Shown here one piece after another: positions 37,729-47,558 of a DNA stretch of 64,000 nucleotides (positions are counted from its first letter, which is position 1; every line of letters begins with the position of its first letter). The DNA is taken from contig NZ_CP071503.1 of the NCBI RefSeq assembly GCF_017354945.1, forward strand, positions 3,844,001-3,908,000. Reading direction: 5' to 3'. Source of the DNA: Shewanella avicenniae (GTDB taxonomy: Bacteria; Pseudomonadota; Gammaproteobacteria; Enterobacterales; Shewanellaceae). The translations under genes and the position numbers were made by a program. The notes below the pieces were generated by a model. That model worked only from the letters and a program-made list of their open reading frames with translations. It was not told where the DNA came from and did not search any database.

Positions 37729-37986
37729 TCAACCATTCACGGTTTGTGACATGGCGGCGGGCGTGCTAACCACGCAGTGCGTCACATCTAATAATTTGTC
37801 CAATTGGCGGCTGAGTAACTCTACTGCTTTATCGCTATCGACCGCCAGATTCAGTTGCAGGTATTTATCATCCTGCTCGGTCATGTTCATACTACAGACG
37901 CGAAAACCACGGTGACGGACGACGCGCAGCACGCGTTCTAACACTTCGGGGCGTTGCTCTAAAGTCAGGGCCAGATGATGGATCAT
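37729..37986 (-). CDS. ilvM: IlvM, acetolactate synthase II small subunit
   Basis: 85-residue ACT-domain regulatory subunit: HLALTLEQRPEVLERVLRVVRHRGFRVCSMNM. Short form as in E. coli isozyme II rather than the 160-residue IlvN/IlvH type. Begins two bases after the ilvG stop, so the two are translationally coupled and form the holoenzyme. Confidence 0.95.
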   Translation of the reverse strand: MIHHLALTLEQRPEVLERVLRVVRHRGFRVCSMNMTEQDDKYLQLNLAVDSDKAVELLSRQLDKLLDVTHCVVSTPAAMSQTVNG

Positions 37987-37988
37987 GG

Positions 37989-39656
37989 TTACGCCTCCAA
38001 ATCTTCAATCATGTCGCTGTTGGCCGCGCCGGGTGGCACCAGCGGCCAAACGTTATAGGTTTCGTCGATACGCACGTGCAGCAGAAAGGCACCCGGCGCA
38101 TTGAGCATCTCATCCAGCGCGCCGTCAACTTCAGCCGCTTGGGTAATGGTGCGCCCCGGAATATCAAACGCCGATGCCAAGGTGACAAAGTCTGGGTTAT
38201 CCGACAGGTTGGTTTCGCTGTAGCGCTCGTTAAAAAACAGCTGTTGCCACTGTTTTACCATGCCTAAGCGCTGGTTATCGATCAGCACAATCTTCACCGG
38301 CAGTTTACGGCGTTTGATGGTGGTCAGCTCTTGCACGTTCATCATGAATGAGCCATCACCTGAAACGGTCACTACTTTGGCTTCTGGACGAGAAATCTGC
38401 GCGCCAATGGCAGCGGGTAGACCAAAACCCATAGTGCCGAAGCCAGCGCTGGAGAGATGATCTTCTGGTTTGCGGAACCACATATGTTGCGCCACCCACA
38501 TCTGGTGCTGGCCCACATCACAGCTCACCACGCTATCGTTGGGAAGTTTATCGGCCAACTGTTTCAACAGCGCTGGGGCGTAGATCAGTTCGCCCGGACG
38601 GTCATAACGCCATGCATATTGCTCAGCAAGTTCGGCCACATGTTGTTGCCAAGGTTTGATGTCCAGCGCGGCGCCTAATTGCGGCAGTAATGTTTGCAGT
38701 TCACCGGTCAAGGTGACTTGCGGCTGACGCAGTTTGCCTTGTTCGGCGGCGTCGATATCTAAGTGAACCACTTTGGCGTGCGGGGCGAAGGTATTGAGTT
38801 TACCAGTTACGCGGTCATCGAAGCGGGCGCCGACTACCACCAGCAAATCACTTTCTTGTACGGCGTGGTTCGCGGCCTGATTGCCGTGCATCCCGAGCAT
38901 GCCCAAGTAACCCGCAGTATGCGGTTCAACCGCACCGAGGGCTTTTAAGGTACACACAGATGGCATGCCAGTACGGGCGATAAAATCTCGCAATTGAGGT
39001 ACCGCGCCGGCCATACCAACCCCGCCGCCAACATACAACATCGGCTGTTGCGCATTGGCAATCAGCGCATTGGCTGCAGCTACTGCGGCACTATCCACCG
39101 GGATTTGGGCGGCAACGGATTGTAATGGGGTTTTATATTCGAGTTGGGCGACTTGGATATCGCGTGGAATATCCACCAGCACAGGGCCCGGACGACCAGC
39201 AGCTGCAATTTCAAAGGCGCGATACAGCGTCGGTACCAGTTCGTCTAGGCTGGTGACCATAAAGCTGTGTTTAGTGCAGGACAAACTCATGCCCAACACA
39301 TCCATCTCTTGGAACGCATCAGTACCAATCACCGCAGACGACACTTGGCCGGTAATCGCCACTACAGGCACTGAGTCCATCATCGCATCGGCAAGGCCAG
39401 TGACAAGGTTAGTGGCACCGGGGCCTGAGGTAGCAAAACAGACACCGACTTTACCGCTGGCACGGGCATAACCCACCGCAGCAAAGGCTGCACCTTGTTC
39501 GTGACGACAGAGCAGGTGTTGTACCGAACTGCCATAGATTGCATCGTAAATCGGCATGATGGCACCACCTGGATAACCAAATACCGTATCAACTCCGTGG
39601 GCAGCCAGAACTTCAATTACTGCCTGACTACCGCTGATTGTCTGCCCTTGTTCCAT
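37989..39656 (-). CDS. ilvG: IlvG, acetolactate synthase II large subunit
   Basis: ThDP/FAD enzyme condensing two pyruvates, or pyruvate with 2-oxobutanoate. 555 residues and uninterrupted (E. coli K-12 carries a frameshift here; this copy does not). [14 protein letters not shown], the catalytic Glu in [11 protein letters not shown], and the ThDP motif [14 protein letters not shown]...[11 protein letters not shown] are intact. First structural gene after the ilvL leader. Confidence 0.98.
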   Translation of the reverse strand: MEQGQTISGSQAVIEVLAAHGVDTVFGYPGGAIMPIYDAIYGSSVQHLLCRHEQGAAFAAVGYARASGKVGVCFATSGPGATNLVTGLADAMMDSVPVVAITGQVSSAVIGTDAFQEMDVLGMSLSCTKHSFMVTSLDELVPTLYRAFEIAAAGRPGPVLVDIPRDIQVAQLEYKTPLQSVAAQIPVDSAAVAAANALIANAQQPMLYVGGGVGMAGAVPQLRDFIARTGMPSVCTLKALGAVEPHTAGYLGMLGMHGNQAANHAVQESDLLVVVGARFDDRVTGKLNTFAPHAKVVHLDIDAAEQGKLRQPQVTLTGELQTLLPQLGAALDIKPWQQHVAELAEQYAWRYDRPGELIYAPALLKQLADKLPNDSVVSCDVGQHQMWVAQHMWFRKPEDHLSSAGFGTMGFGLPAAIGAQISRPEAKVVTVSGDGSFMMNVQELTTIKRRKLPVKIVLIDNQRLGMVKQWQQLFFNERYSETNLSDNPDFVTLASAFDIPGRTITQAAEVDGALDEMLNAPGAFLLHVRIDETYNVWPLVPPGAANSDMIEDLEA

Positions 39657-39697
39657 TCGTTAGGTTCTCGTTTTGCCCGTTAATCGCCCCAGAAATG

Positions 39698-39729
39698 AAA
39701 AACCCCCGATCCTTTCGGAGCGGGGGTTT
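39698..39729 (-). terminator. ilvL attenuator terminator
   Basis: Leftward, CCCCCG/CGGGGG (39721-39726 with 39703-39708) plus an inner TCC/GGA and a GAAA loop, then five T. It lies between the leader peptide stop and ilvG. The upstream GCGGGGGT in the leader mRNA (around 39775-39782) is exactly complementary to ACCCCCGC of the terminator's 5' arm (39720-39727), giving an alternative antiterminator. Confidence 0.9.
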
Positions 39730-39747
39730 CGATGATTCTCAGGACCT

Positions 39748-39840
39748 TTAGGTCAATCTTCCTGCCATGCGCCACCCCCGCGGTGACTTAATAATCACTG
39801 CGATAATAATCACGAGGAGGAGGTTGAGGCTGAAGTTCAT
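39748..39840 (-). CDS. ilvL: IlvL, ilv operon leader peptide
   Basis: A 30-codon reading frame starting at ATG 39840. Residues 5-17 contain four Leu, two Val and five Ile, with runs of three Leu and three Ile; it ends MAGRLT-stop 18 bases before the attenuator stem. It occupies the position of ilvL in E. coli, where ribosome stalling on Ile/Val/Leu codons decides termination. Too short for most gene finders. Confidence 0.88.
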   Translation of the reverse strand: MNFSLNLLLVIIIAVIIKSPRGWRMAGRLT

Positions 39841-39870
39841 GTTTAGATGACCAATCCTGCTGATATAAAA

Positions 39871-39952
39871 ATTGCTTATTTGCTAGCGCGGAGCCTAGCT
39901 CCCGCGGTTCAGTAAATAAGCAATATCATAAAGGCTTTTATGAACACAATAA
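39871..39952 (-). promoter_or_regulatory. ilvGMDA promoter candidate and overlapping cruciform
   Basis: On the leftward strand TTATTG (39952-39947) and TATGAT (39930-39925) at 16 bp form a good sigma-70 promoter. Just inside it lies a perfect 11-bp inverted repeat ATTGCTTATTT/AAATAAGCAAT (39871-39881 and 39914-39924), with a second GC-rich dyad (CGCGGAGC/GCTCCCGCG, one bulge) nested within. The start of transcription would fall in the outer arm. Confidence 0.6.
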
Positions 39953-40001
39953 AAAATTTGCAAATCTGTTAAATTTTTTACTGCTATGACTCCCCGTTCA
40001 C

Positions 40002-40043
40002 AAAAAAATCGTCAACGGGTGCCGCGTACGGCAACCCGTTGAC
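40002..40043 (-). terminator. Intrinsic terminator after ilvC
   Basis: Stem GTCAACGGGT and inner GCCG arms pairing with CGGC and ACCCGTTGAC (40011-40043), followed leftward by a T run (A7 at 40002-40008). Confidence 0.92.
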
Positions 40044-40050
40044 CTAAGCG

Positions 40051-41532
40051 TCAAGAGTCTAAGCTAATACGTTTCATATCAGTCATATAACCGCGCAGTT
40101 CTTCACCGATATATTCCACATCGGTATTGCGGATTGCGCTGTTAACTTCGATCAAGCGTTGGTTGTCGACTTGGTTTGAGGTTTCTTTCAAACCTGCCCC
40201 CAAATACTCTGGTGACATTGCATTGACGTAGTCACGCAGCATTGGAATCGCAGCATGGTTGAACAAGTAGCAACCGTATTCTGCAGTATCAGAGATCACC
40301 ACGTTCATTTCGTACAAACGCTTACGTGCGATAGTGTTAGCAATCAATGGCGTTTCATGCAGTGATTCGTAGTAAGCCGATTCTTCGATGATGCCAGAAG
40401 CCACCATGGTATCGAACGCCAACTCAACACCCGCTTTGATCATCGCTACCAAGAAGATGGCTTTATCGAAGTATTCTTGTTCATCGATGTGCTCATCACA
40501 CTCAGGTGCTTTTTCAAAACCCGCGTTGTTGGTGTCTTCACGCCAGCCCAACAGATTTTTATCGTCGTTAGCCCAGTCTTCCATCATCACGCGGGAAAAT
40601 TCGCCGCTGATGATGTCATCCATGTGTTTTTCAAACAGCGGTTGCAGAATACCTTTCAGCTCTTCAGCAATTTCAAACGCTTTGATTTTGGCTGGGTTGC
40701 TCAGACGATCCATCATGTTGGTGATGCCGCCGTGTTTCAGCGCTTCAGTGATGGTTTCGTAGCCTTGTTGGATCAACTTAGCGGCATAGCCAGGTTCAAC
40801 ACCGTCAGCTACCATTTTGTCGTAGCCCAAGATAGCGCCAGTTTGCAGCATGCCACACAGGATGGTTTGTTCGCCCATCAAGTCTGATTTCACTTCTGCA
40901 ATGAATGATGATTGCAGTACGCCGGCACGGTCACCACCGGTAGCACTGGCGTAAGCTTTGGCGATTTCCCAGCCATCGCCATTTGGATCGTTTTCTGGGT
41001 GAACCGCAATCAGCGTTGGTACACCGAAACCACGCTTGTATTCTTCACGTACTTCAGTACCTGGACACTTAGGTGCAACCATCACAACTGTGATGTCTGG
41101 ACGCACTTGCATGCCTTCTTCAACGATGTTGAAACCGTGTGAGTAGGCCAACACTGAGCCTTGTTTCATCAGTGGCATTACCGCACCAACGACTTTGCTG
41201 TGCTGTTTGTCTGGCGTCAGGTTCAGTACCATATCCGCCGTAGGGATCAGCTCTTCAAAGGTACCCACTTTAAAGCCGTTTTCGCTGGCGCGTTTGAATG
41301 AAGCACGTTTTTCAGCAATCGCTTCTGGGCGCAGCGCGTAAGAAATATTCAGGCCTGAATCACGCATGTTCAAACCTTGGTTTAGACCTTGAGCACCACA
41401 ACCGAGAATGACGATGTTCCAGTCCTTGATATATTCGCAACCGTTCGCAAATTCACTGCGATCCATGAAGCGACATTGTCCCAATTGCGCCAATTTTTCG
41501 CGCAAACTCAGTGTGTTGAAGTAATTTGCCAT
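40051..41532 (-). CDS. ilvC: IlvC, ketol-acid reductoisomerase (class II)
   Basis: NADPH- and Mg-dependent second step of branched-chain amino acid synthesis. 493 residues, the long class II form of enterics and Shewanella. [23 protein letters not shown] is the family N-terminus; [21 protein letters not shown] is the dinucleotide-binding loop; [18 protein letters not shown] and the duplicated knotted domain follow. ATG 41532 is chosen over 41568 for homology and its AGGTGAG site. Divergent from ilvY. Confidence 0.98.
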   Translation of the reverse strand: MANYFNTLSLREKLAQLGQCRFMDRSEFANGCEYIKDWNIVILGCGAQGLNQGLNMRDSGLNISYALRPEAIAEKRASFKRASENGFKVGTFEELIPTADMVLNLTPDKQHSKVVGAVMPLMKQGSVLAYSHGFNIVEEGMQVRPDITVVMVAPKCPGTEVREEYKRGFGVPTLIAVHPENDPNGDGWEIAKAYASATGGDRAGVLQSSFIAEVKSDLMGEQTILCGMLQTGAILGYDKMVADGVEPGYAAKLIQQGYETITEALKHGGITNMMDRLSNPAKIKAFEIAEELKGILQPLFEKHMDDIISGEFSRVMMEDWANDDKNLLGWREDTNNAGFEKAPECDEHIDEQEYFDKAIFLVAMIKAGVELAFDTMVASGIIEESAYYESLHETPLIANTIARKRLYEMNVVISDTAEYGCYLFNHAAIPMLRDYVNAMSPEYLGAGLKETSNQVDNQRLIEVNSAIRNTDVEYIGEELRGYMTDMKRISLDS

Positions 41533-41611
41533 TGTGCTCACCTGTGTGACTAAATTCGGTTGCCGCATCCCCCAAGGACGCGGCGATGGAGCTAATATAG
41601 ACGATGATTAT

Positions 41612-41660
41612 GATTGCGAAAATTGATATATTCGGCATACTACGTTGCAAATTATGCAAC
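41612..41660. promoter_or_regulatory. IlvY operator region between ilvC and ilvY
   Basis: GTTGCAAATTATGCAAC (41644-41660) is a perfect LysR-type TTGCA-N5-TGCAA dyad, as expected for IlvY, 31 bp before the ilvY start. A degenerate second copy, TTGCGAAAATTGAT, lies about 32 bp away toward ilvC. In E. coli IlvY binds tandem sites here and activates ilvC with acetolactate. Confidence 0.75.
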
Positions 41661-41690
41661 ATAATACCTAAGTATTAAGGGCACTCGGCA

Positions 41691-42563
41691 ATGGATATTC
41701 GTGCGATACGGCTTTACCTCGATCTCTGCGAAACGCTGCACTTTGGTCAGACCGCTGCCAACCTGCACGTCAGCCCATCTACCCTAAGCCGGGTGTTACA
41801 GCGTTTAGAAGAGGAAGTCGGCAGTAAGTTGATGGAGCGAGATAATCGCACTGTCTCGCTCACCCACGCGGGTAAGCTGTTTCGCCAATATGCCCAAGAC
41901 ACTCAAAACCGCTGGTTTCAATTACGCCAAGAGTTGGATTCGGACAAAAATTTGCTGCGCGGCACACTGCAACTTTATTGCTCGGTGACCGCCGCCTACA
42001 GTCATCTGCCAGCGCTTATTGATAAGTTTCGTCGCCAGCAACCGCTCGTCGATATCAGCTTGATCACCGGTGATGCAGCCAACGCGGTACGCGAACTGCA
42101 AAACCAGCGCGCCGATATCGCCATTGCCGCACTGCCAGAAGATTTTCCTAGCCAACTGCACTTTTCGCCCATCGGTAAAGTCGCGCTGTCGGTGATTGCG
42201 CCGGCGATTCAATGTCAATTGCAAACCCTGCTCAATCAATCCCCTATTCCGTGGGAAAAGCTGCCGTATATTGTGCCTGACCATGGCCCTGGGCGGTTAC
42301 GGATGGAACGCTGGTTTGCGGCGATGGGGATTAACGCCAACATTTATGCTCAAGTGGGCGGCCATGAAGCGATTGTGCCGATGGTGGCAGTGGGATGTGG
42401 CGTCAGTATCACGCCGCAAGTGGTGGTCAACAACAGCCCGATGATGGATCGCATTCGACAGCTAGAATCGCCTATCGCCATCGCCCCGTTTGAACTGGGC
42501 TGTTGTTGCAAGAAAAAGCGCATGAAAGACCCACTGATTAAGGCCTTTCTCGATATCCTTTAA
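41691..42563 (+). CDS. ilvY: IlvY, LysR-type activator of ilvC
   Basis: 290 residues. N-terminal winged HTH MDIRAIRLYLDLCETLHFGQTAANLHVSPSTLSRVLQRLEEEVGSKLMER, then the periplasmic-binding-like effector domain with VVAVGCGVSITPQVV. Position divergent from ilvC confirms the assignment. Its 3' end converges on paeA with 5 bases between stops. Confidence 0.95.
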   Translation: MDIRAIRLYLDLCETLHFGQTAANLHVSPSTLSRVLQRLEEEVGSKLMERDNRTVSLTHAGKLFRQYAQDTQNRWFQLRQELDSDKNLLRGTLQLYCSVTAAYSHLPALIDKFRRQQPLVDISLITGDAANAVRELQNQRADIAIAALPEDFPSQLHFSPIGKVALSVIAPAIQCQLQTLLNQSPIPWEKLPYIVPDHGPGRLRMERWFAAMGINANIYAQVGGHEAIVPMVAVGCGVSITPQVVVNNSPMMDRIRQLESPIAIAPFELGCCCKKKRMKDPLIKAFLDIL

Positions 42564-42568
42564 TTGCG

Positions 42569-43897
42569 CTATGACTTACTCGGGTCGAGTTTGACTGGCA
42601 CAATCTCTTCCACATTGATACGGGTCACCAACAACTGATCAACCTTGTAGCTGTCGATATCGACCACTTCAAACTTGTAACCCGCAAAGTTAACCGAGTC
42701 GGTCCGCTTCGGAATTTTACGCAGCATATACATCATAAAACCGGCCACGGTTTCATAGTTTTGGCTCTGCGGAAATTCGTCAATATTGAAGGCACGCATC
42801 ACGTCGCTGATCGGGGTTACCCCGTCCACCAGCCATGAGTTGGCATCACGGGCAACAATCTGCTCTTCGGTTTCATGCAGCGACCAAGCGCCCATCACCG
42901 CACTTTGCAGGTCGTTCGAGGTAACAATCCCCACCACTAACGCATATTCGTTCATCACGATAGCGAAATCGGTGCGTTGCTGACGGAAATACTCCATCGC
43001 CTCTGACATGCTCAGCGTGTCCGGCACAATCAGACTCGGATGCACTAACGAACTGTCATTGAGGTCAATCGGCTTACCGTTAATTACTCGTACCAGCAAC
43101 TCTTTCGCATCCACATAGCCTTTGATGTTATCCAGCGGGCCATCACACACAAGGAATTTACTGTAAGGATGCTCACTGATCTTGGATTTAATCACGTCTT
43201 CTGTTTCTTGCAGACGAAAGAACACTAAGCCTTCACGGGCGGTCATCGCCGAGGTCACGCTGAGCGATTGCATCTCAAATACGTTTTCAATCATCTGCTG
43301 CTCTTCTTTATCGAGCACACCGGCCTCAGCGCCTGCATCCATAATGGCGTAGATATCATCTGAAGTGATTTCATCTTTACGCACCATCGGCAGATGAAAC
43401 AGTTTCATAATGGCGGTCGCCAAGCTGTTGAACAGCCACACCAGTGGCCGCAGCAACTTGATACACACCAACATTGGCCCCACCAGATTGACCGCGATGC
43501 GCTCCGGCATCACCATCGCAATACGCTTTGGCATCAGATCAGCCAGCAAAATAAATAAGCTGGTCACCATGATAAATGACAAGGCAAAACTCACCTGCGC
43601 GAGCCAAGGTTCAGGTAAAACACCTGCTAACAGTTGGGTAAAATAGGGGGTAAAGGCACTTTCGCCCACAATACCGCCCATGATAGCCACCGCATTAAGG
43701 CCAATCTGCACCACGGTAAAGAAGTTGCCCGGTGCCGCTTGCAAGGTCAGCACCTTTTCGGCGCGAATATCACCCTCATCCATCATCTGCCGCAAACGGA
43801 TCTTACGCGCAGCCGCTAAGGCAATTTCCGACATCGAAAATAAACAGCTAACAGCAATTAACACTATGACTAATAAAAGATTTTCAAACACACTCAT
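42569..43897 (-). CDS. paeA: PaeA/YtfL, CNNM-CBS-CorC polyamine exporter
   Basis: 442 residues, co-linear with E. coli YtfL (PaeA), which reduces cytoplasmic cadaverine and putrescine under stress. Four-helix CNNM membrane domain (FSMSEIALAAARKIRLRQM; NFFTVVQIGLNAVAIMGGIVGE), two CBS domains (TAREGLVFF..., DTLSMSEAMEYF...FAIVMNEYALVVGIVTSNDL) and the CorC_HlyC C-terminal domain (ETVAGFMMYMLRKIPKRTDSV). The FVVI-like CBS and DFAIVMNEY motifs are shared with the E. coli protein. Its transporter role here is by homology. Confidence 0.9.
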   Translation of the reverse strand: MSVFENLLLVIVLIAVSCLFSMSEIALAAARKIRLRQMMDEGDIRAEKVLTLQAAPGNFFTVVQIGLNAVAIMGGIVGESAFTPYFTQLLAGVLPEPWLAQVSFALSFIMVTSLFILLADLMPKRIAMVMPERIAVNLVGPMLVCIKLLRPLVWLFNSLATAIMKLFHLPMVRKDEITSDDIYAIMDAGAEAGVLDKEEQQMIENVFEMQSLSVTSAMTAREGLVFFRLQETEDVIKSKISEHPYSKFLVCDGPLDNIKGYVDAKELLVRVINGKPIDLNDSSLVHPSLIVPDTLSMSEAMEYFRQQRTDFAIVMNEYALVVGIVTSNDLQSAVMGAWSLHETEEQIVARDANSWLVDGVTPISDVMRAFNIDEFPQSQNYETVAGFMMYMLRKIPKRTDSVNFAGYKFEVVDIDSYKVDQLLVTRINVEEIVPVKLDPSKS

Positions 43898-44135
43898 AAA
43901 TCACCTGAAACAGGCGCAAATTCTGAGTTGTTGAATTTGCGCTGCTCTTTTTTGAAACTGGCACAGGTTCTTGCTGCTAACCACGATGGCAATGAACAGG
44001 CCTTGCTCACTATTTGAGGAGGGAATACTTAAAAAACGTACATATTATAATCGGTTACTCGTTAAAAGATAGCATCCAATTATGTGCGCTGTGAGCATAC
44101 AGGTGAAAGATGAAGCGAAGATGTCAAACGCGCTC

Positions 44136-44375
44136 TCAGGACTTAGGCAGCGTTTCAATGCGACGGTAGCCCATCTCATTCAACTGGTCATTGACGCAAT
44201 CGAGCAGATAATCAGCCAACTCGTCTTTAATAATTTCATCTTCTACTGCCATCTGCTTACAGACTTGCAGTAACTGCTTAACGTCAGCCGCACTGGCTTC
44301 AGGTAAAGCTTCATCTTCTGCAAACACCGCAGGGGTCGCCACCAATAACACGGCTAACAGCGCCAACGCTCTCAT
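44136..44375 (-). CDS. Small periplasmic protein, unknown function
   Basis: 79 residues: a clean signal peptide (MRALALLAVLLVATPAVFA|E) and an acidic, helical 60-residue mature part with two Cys (VCKQMAVEDEI...LLDCVNDQL), which could form one disulfide. ATG 44375 follows AGGAGAC; the ATGs upstream lack this. No family recognised, though small proteins of this shape recur in Shewanella. Confidence 0.65.
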   Translation of the reverse strand: MRALALLAVLLVATPAVFAEDEALPEASAADVKQLLQVCKQMAVEDEIIKDELADYLLDCVNDQLNEMGYRRIETLPKS

Positions 44376-44693
44376 ATCGTCTCCTTGCATCGACACACAC
44401 ATCGGCTGACATACCCATGCCAGCCTTCATTTGCGCACAATCTATCACTGCGCTAGGCGCCAAGATAACGAAATATTTTCACCGTGACTGACAGTAAATT
44501 TGCTCAGTGCCAATCATGCTAATTTGCTGAATTTTAGTAAAATTTGTCTGATTAATCGCCATTATCAGCCACATTATTCAGCCATTGATTGATGAGTGTT
44601 CAACGGCAGTTTACAAAATTACTGCTACACTGAATTAGCACCACCTAAAACAGTACAAAAATCATCGAAAATTCATAGACAAAGGGAATTGTC
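44376..44693. other. Divergent spacer
   Basis: 318 bases between the small periplasmic protein and comM. AT-rich around 44500-44600; TACACT at 44626-44631 is a possible -10 for comM, without a clear -35. No other structure seen. Confidence 0.45.
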
Positions 44694-46211
44694 ATGGCAA
44701 TAGCTCGCGTTGCCACCCGTGCAGCTAACGGTGTGGATGCTCCACAAGTGTGGGTTGAAGCCCACCTCGCAAACGGCTTACCAGCCTTTACCTTGGTTGG
44801 CTTACCCGAAACCTCCGTTCGAGAAGCCCGCGAGCGGGTTCGCAGTGCCATCATCAATGCCGGCTTCGAATTCCCGATGCGGCGCATCACTATCAATCTC
44901 GCTCCAGCTGATCTGCCCAAACAGGGTGGCCGTTATGATCTGCCAATAGCCATCGGCATTTTGGCGGCATCCGGCCAGTTGCCGATTAAATCGCTCGAAG
45001 GTTGGGAGTTTGTCGGCGAGCTGGCGCTAAGCGGCGAGGTGCGTGGCTGCAACGGCTTGCTGCCAGTGATTATTGAAGCGCGCAAACTCGGCACCAGTTT
45101 GATCATGCCGCAAGCTAACCGCAATGATGCCGAACTGGTGGGCTATCAACAGGTACAATTGGCAGCCCATCTGCAACACATCGTGGCGTTTTTGCATGGT
45201 CAACAGCAACTGCCGGGGATTAATGCCAGCCCAGATTGGGTCTCACCACCGCCAGCAGCCGTCGGCTGTTTAAGTGAAGTTATCGGCCAATACCAAGCTA
45301 AGCAGGCGTTAGAAATCGCCGCCGCAGGCAATCATAATCTGCTGTTTCTTGGCCCACCGGGGACTGGCAAATCGATGCTCGCCAGCCGGATTCTCTCCTT
45401 ACTGCCAACAATGGATTACGAAGAGGCGCTGCAAGTATCAGCGATTCATTCGGTGGCGGGCATGCCGCTCGCCCCACAGCAGTTTTTTCAGCGGCCATTT
45501 CGCGCGCCACATCATACGAGTTCGGCGATTTCACTGGTTGGCGGCGGCAGCATTCCCAAACCGGGCGAGATCTCGCTGGCGCATTTGGGCGTATTGTTTT
45601 TGGATGAAGTGGCCGAGTTCCCGCGTAAGGTGCTCGATTGCCTGCGTGAGCCGATGGAAACCGGCGAGGTAGTGATTTCGCGCGCCGCCGCTAAGCTCAA
45701 ATTCAATGCTAGGTTTCAGCTAATTGCCGCGATGAACCCAAGCCCCTGTGGTGATTCAGGGCCAGAAAGCCGCGCCTCACCAGAGCAGATTCGGCGTTAC
45801 CTATCCCGCCTGTCGGGGCCATTTATTGACCGCTTTGATTTGACCGTGGAAGTGCCCAAACTGCCACCCGGCACCCTCACCGCCGATAGCGGTGATGGCG
45901 AAACCAGTGCCAGCATTGCCCAACGTGTCGCCAGAGCACGTCAAACCCAACTGCAACGAGCAGGAAAATTAAATAACGAACTGTCGGGCAGCGAGCTAAA
46001 ACAAGCAGGGTTTGCCGCCGCGGATCTGGTGTTTTTAGAACAGAGTGTCACCAAATTAGGCTTATCAGTCCGCAGTTTTCATCGCTTGCAGCGTGTTGCC
46101 CGTACGATTGCAGATTTGGCCGAATCGCCCATCGTGGAACGGCGCCATATTGCCCAAGCATTGGGTTATCGCGCCATGGACAGGCTGCTGGCCAACCTGT
46201 CCCGCCAGTAA
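44694..46211 (+). CDS. comM: ComM/YifB, Mg-chelatase-like AAA+ ATPase
   Basis: 505 residues. Lon-protease-like N-terminal domain (FTLVGLPETSVREARERVRSAI...RITINLAPADLPKQGGRYDLPIA), Mg-chelatase AAA+ core with Walker A GPPGTGKSMLA (about residue 222) and Walker B GVLFLDEVAEF, then FQLIAAMNPSPCG and the arginine-rich end FIDRFDLTVEVP. ComM is a hexameric helicase that promotes branch migration during natural transformation. Its presence is almost universal in Gammaproteobacteria, so it does not by itself show competence. Confidence 0.96.
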   Translation: MAIARVATRAANGVDAPQVWVEAHLANGLPAFTLVGLPETSVREARERVRSAIINAGFEFPMRRITINLAPADLPKQGGRYDLPIAIGILAASGQLPIKSLEGWEFVGELALSGEVRGCNGLLPVIIEARKLGTSLIMPQANRNDAELVGYQQVQLAAHLQHIVAFLHGQQQLPGINASPDWVSPPPAAVGCLSEVIGQYQAKQALEIAAAGNHNLLFLGPPGTGKSMLASRILSLLPTMDYEEALQVSAIHSVAGMPLAPQQFFQRPFRAPHHTSSAISLVGGGSIPKPGEISLAHLGVLFLDEVAEFPRKVLDCLREPMETGEVVISRAAAKLKFNARFQLIAAMNPSPCGDSGPESRASPEQIRRYLSRLSGPFIDRFDLTVEVPKLPPGTLTADSGDGETSASIAQRVARARQTQLQRAGKLNNELSGSELKQAGFAAADLVFLEQSVTKLGLSVRSFHRLQRVARTIADLAESPIVERRHIAQALGYRAMDRLLANLSRQ

Positions 46212-46259
46212 CCGTTATGCTGTTACTCGGTGACCATTAGCTGATGACGCCGCCGCAGC

Positions 46260-47018
46260 TTAGGCTAATAATTTACGCGCGGCGGCAACGACGACGCTAA
46301 TCGCTTTGGTTTCAGTGGCTTTGATGACCGCTTCATCAGGGATCTCTTGCTGAGTGCGGTTAACAATCACCCCAGCGACACAGGCAGCACGCCAGCCTTG
46401 ACTGGCACACATAGTAAACAAGGTGGCAGATTCCATCTCGTAGTTGAGTACCCCAAGCTCCTGCCAGTGTTTCAATGAACCTTGGAAACGTTGGGTCACG
46501 CGGCCATTAACCGTGTCATAACGCTCTTGCCCTGGATAGAAGGTATCTGATGAAGCCGTAATACCCACGTGCGGCTCAACACCTTGCTCACGTGCGGCAG
46601 CCACTAATGCTGAAGTACAGGCAAAATCCGCCACCGCTGGGTATTCCAGTGGTGCAAAGTGCTGACTGGCCCCATCAAGCCGTACTGACGCCTGTGACAC
46701 AATCAAATCGCCCACATTCACCTTACTCTGAATTGCACCAGTGGTGCCAATACGCAGGAAGGTACGAATGCCCAACTGGGCTAACTCTTCCACCGCAATC
46801 GAGGTCGAAGGGCCGCCAATACCGGTAGAGCAGATCACTACTGCTTGGCCATCAAGCTTGCCTAAATAGGAGGTAAATTCGCGCTGACTCGCAAGAAACT
46901 GTGGCTCATCAAGTAACGCGGCGATGCGTTTAACCCGTTCAGGATCACCAGGAATAATGGCTAATTCGGCACCTTGCAGCATGTCGCGGGTTAAGCCCAA
47001 ATGAAATACATCCGCCAT
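46260..47018 (-). CDS. udp: Udp, uridine phosphorylase
   Basis: Salvage enzyme: uridine + phosphate to uracil + ribose 1-phosphate. 252 residues, family length. [11 protein letters not shown] (phosphate-binding), [29 protein letters not shown], and the nucleoside loop [12 protein letters not shown] are visible; [12 protein letters not shown] is the uracil-recognition insertion. Converges on comM. No clear CRP/CytR box found upstream by eye. Confidence 0.96.
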   Translation of the reverse strand: MADVFHLGLTRDMLQGAELAIIPGDPERVKRIAALLDEPQFLASQREFTSYLGKLDGQAVVICSTGIGGPSTSIAVEELAQLGIRTFLRIGTTGAIQSKVNVGDLIVSQASVRLDGASQHFAPLEYPAVADFACTSALVAAAREQGVEPHVGITASSDTFYPGQERYDTVNGRVTQRFQGSLKHWQELGVLNYEMESATLFTMCASQGWRAACVAGVIVNRTQQEIPDEAVIKATETKAISVVVAAARKLLA

Positions 47019-47288
47019 AAATACAACCTTTTCAAAAAGTTAATAAACGATACAGGCGAAGAAAGCGCGCTGAGGAGTAAGATTACCTGAATCAATCTCG
47101 GAACGCTATTGACCATATAAATAAACTTGCGTTCAAATTTAAAGACAATAACCAATTTGAAGGCTTTTTTTGAAGGCTGATTAAAACACGCTACTATTAA
47201 ATTCTTGCTGTTTTTGTTAGGCAAAGGAGTTAGCCCAAAATAGCGAAAACAGTAAGCGTCACTTCCATTCAACGTAAAGGAGTTGCCT

Positions 47289-47513
47289 ATGTTTTCAGAA
47301 TACAGCGCGTTGGTTGATCAGCTCAAAGCCGACGATAGCCTGTTCCTCAAGTTGTTTAATGAACACGAACAGCTGGATAAAGAGATTCAGAAAAAGGAAC
47401 GCCATCCTGCGAGCGAATTTACTTCCGAACTAAAACAGTTGAAGAAACGCAAGCTAGAACTTAAAGAACAACTCTTTGATATTTTGAAGGAACAACCTGC
47501 ATACAAGCATTAA
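47289..47513 (+). CDS. YdcH/DUF465 small coiled-coil protein
   Basis: 74 residues, almost entirely helical: LVDQLKADDSLFLKLFNEHEQLDKEIQKKERHP is the DUF465 signature (H-x-x-L-D-x-x-I). Function unknown; family members are small cytosolic proteins. AAAGGAG stands 7 bases before ATG 47289. Confidence 0.9.
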   Translation: MFSEYSALVDQLKADDSLFLKLFNEHEQLDKEIQKKERHPASEFTSELKQLKKRKLELKEQLFDILKEQPAYKH

Positions 47514-47518
47514 ATGAC

Positions 47519-47541
47519 AAGGGCGCCAGCGGCGCCCTTGT
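47519..47541. terminator. Bidirectional hairpin between convergent ydcH-like and ornithine decarboxylase genes
   Basis: CAAGGGCGCC, AGC, GGCGCCCTTG: perfect 10-bp GC-rich stem starting 5 bases after the YdcH stop. Short T stretches on both sides make termination likely in either direction. Confidence 0.75.
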
Positions 47542-47558
47542 TGATCTCTAGCATAAAC

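Noticed and set aside
37989..39656. Possible ilvG frameshift as in E. coli K-12
   Set aside because: The frame is continuous for 555 codons with all catalytic motifs.
46991..47272. 93-codon leftward frame upstream of udp
   Set aside because: Overlaps the udp start in another frame, AT-rich noncoding composition, no homology.
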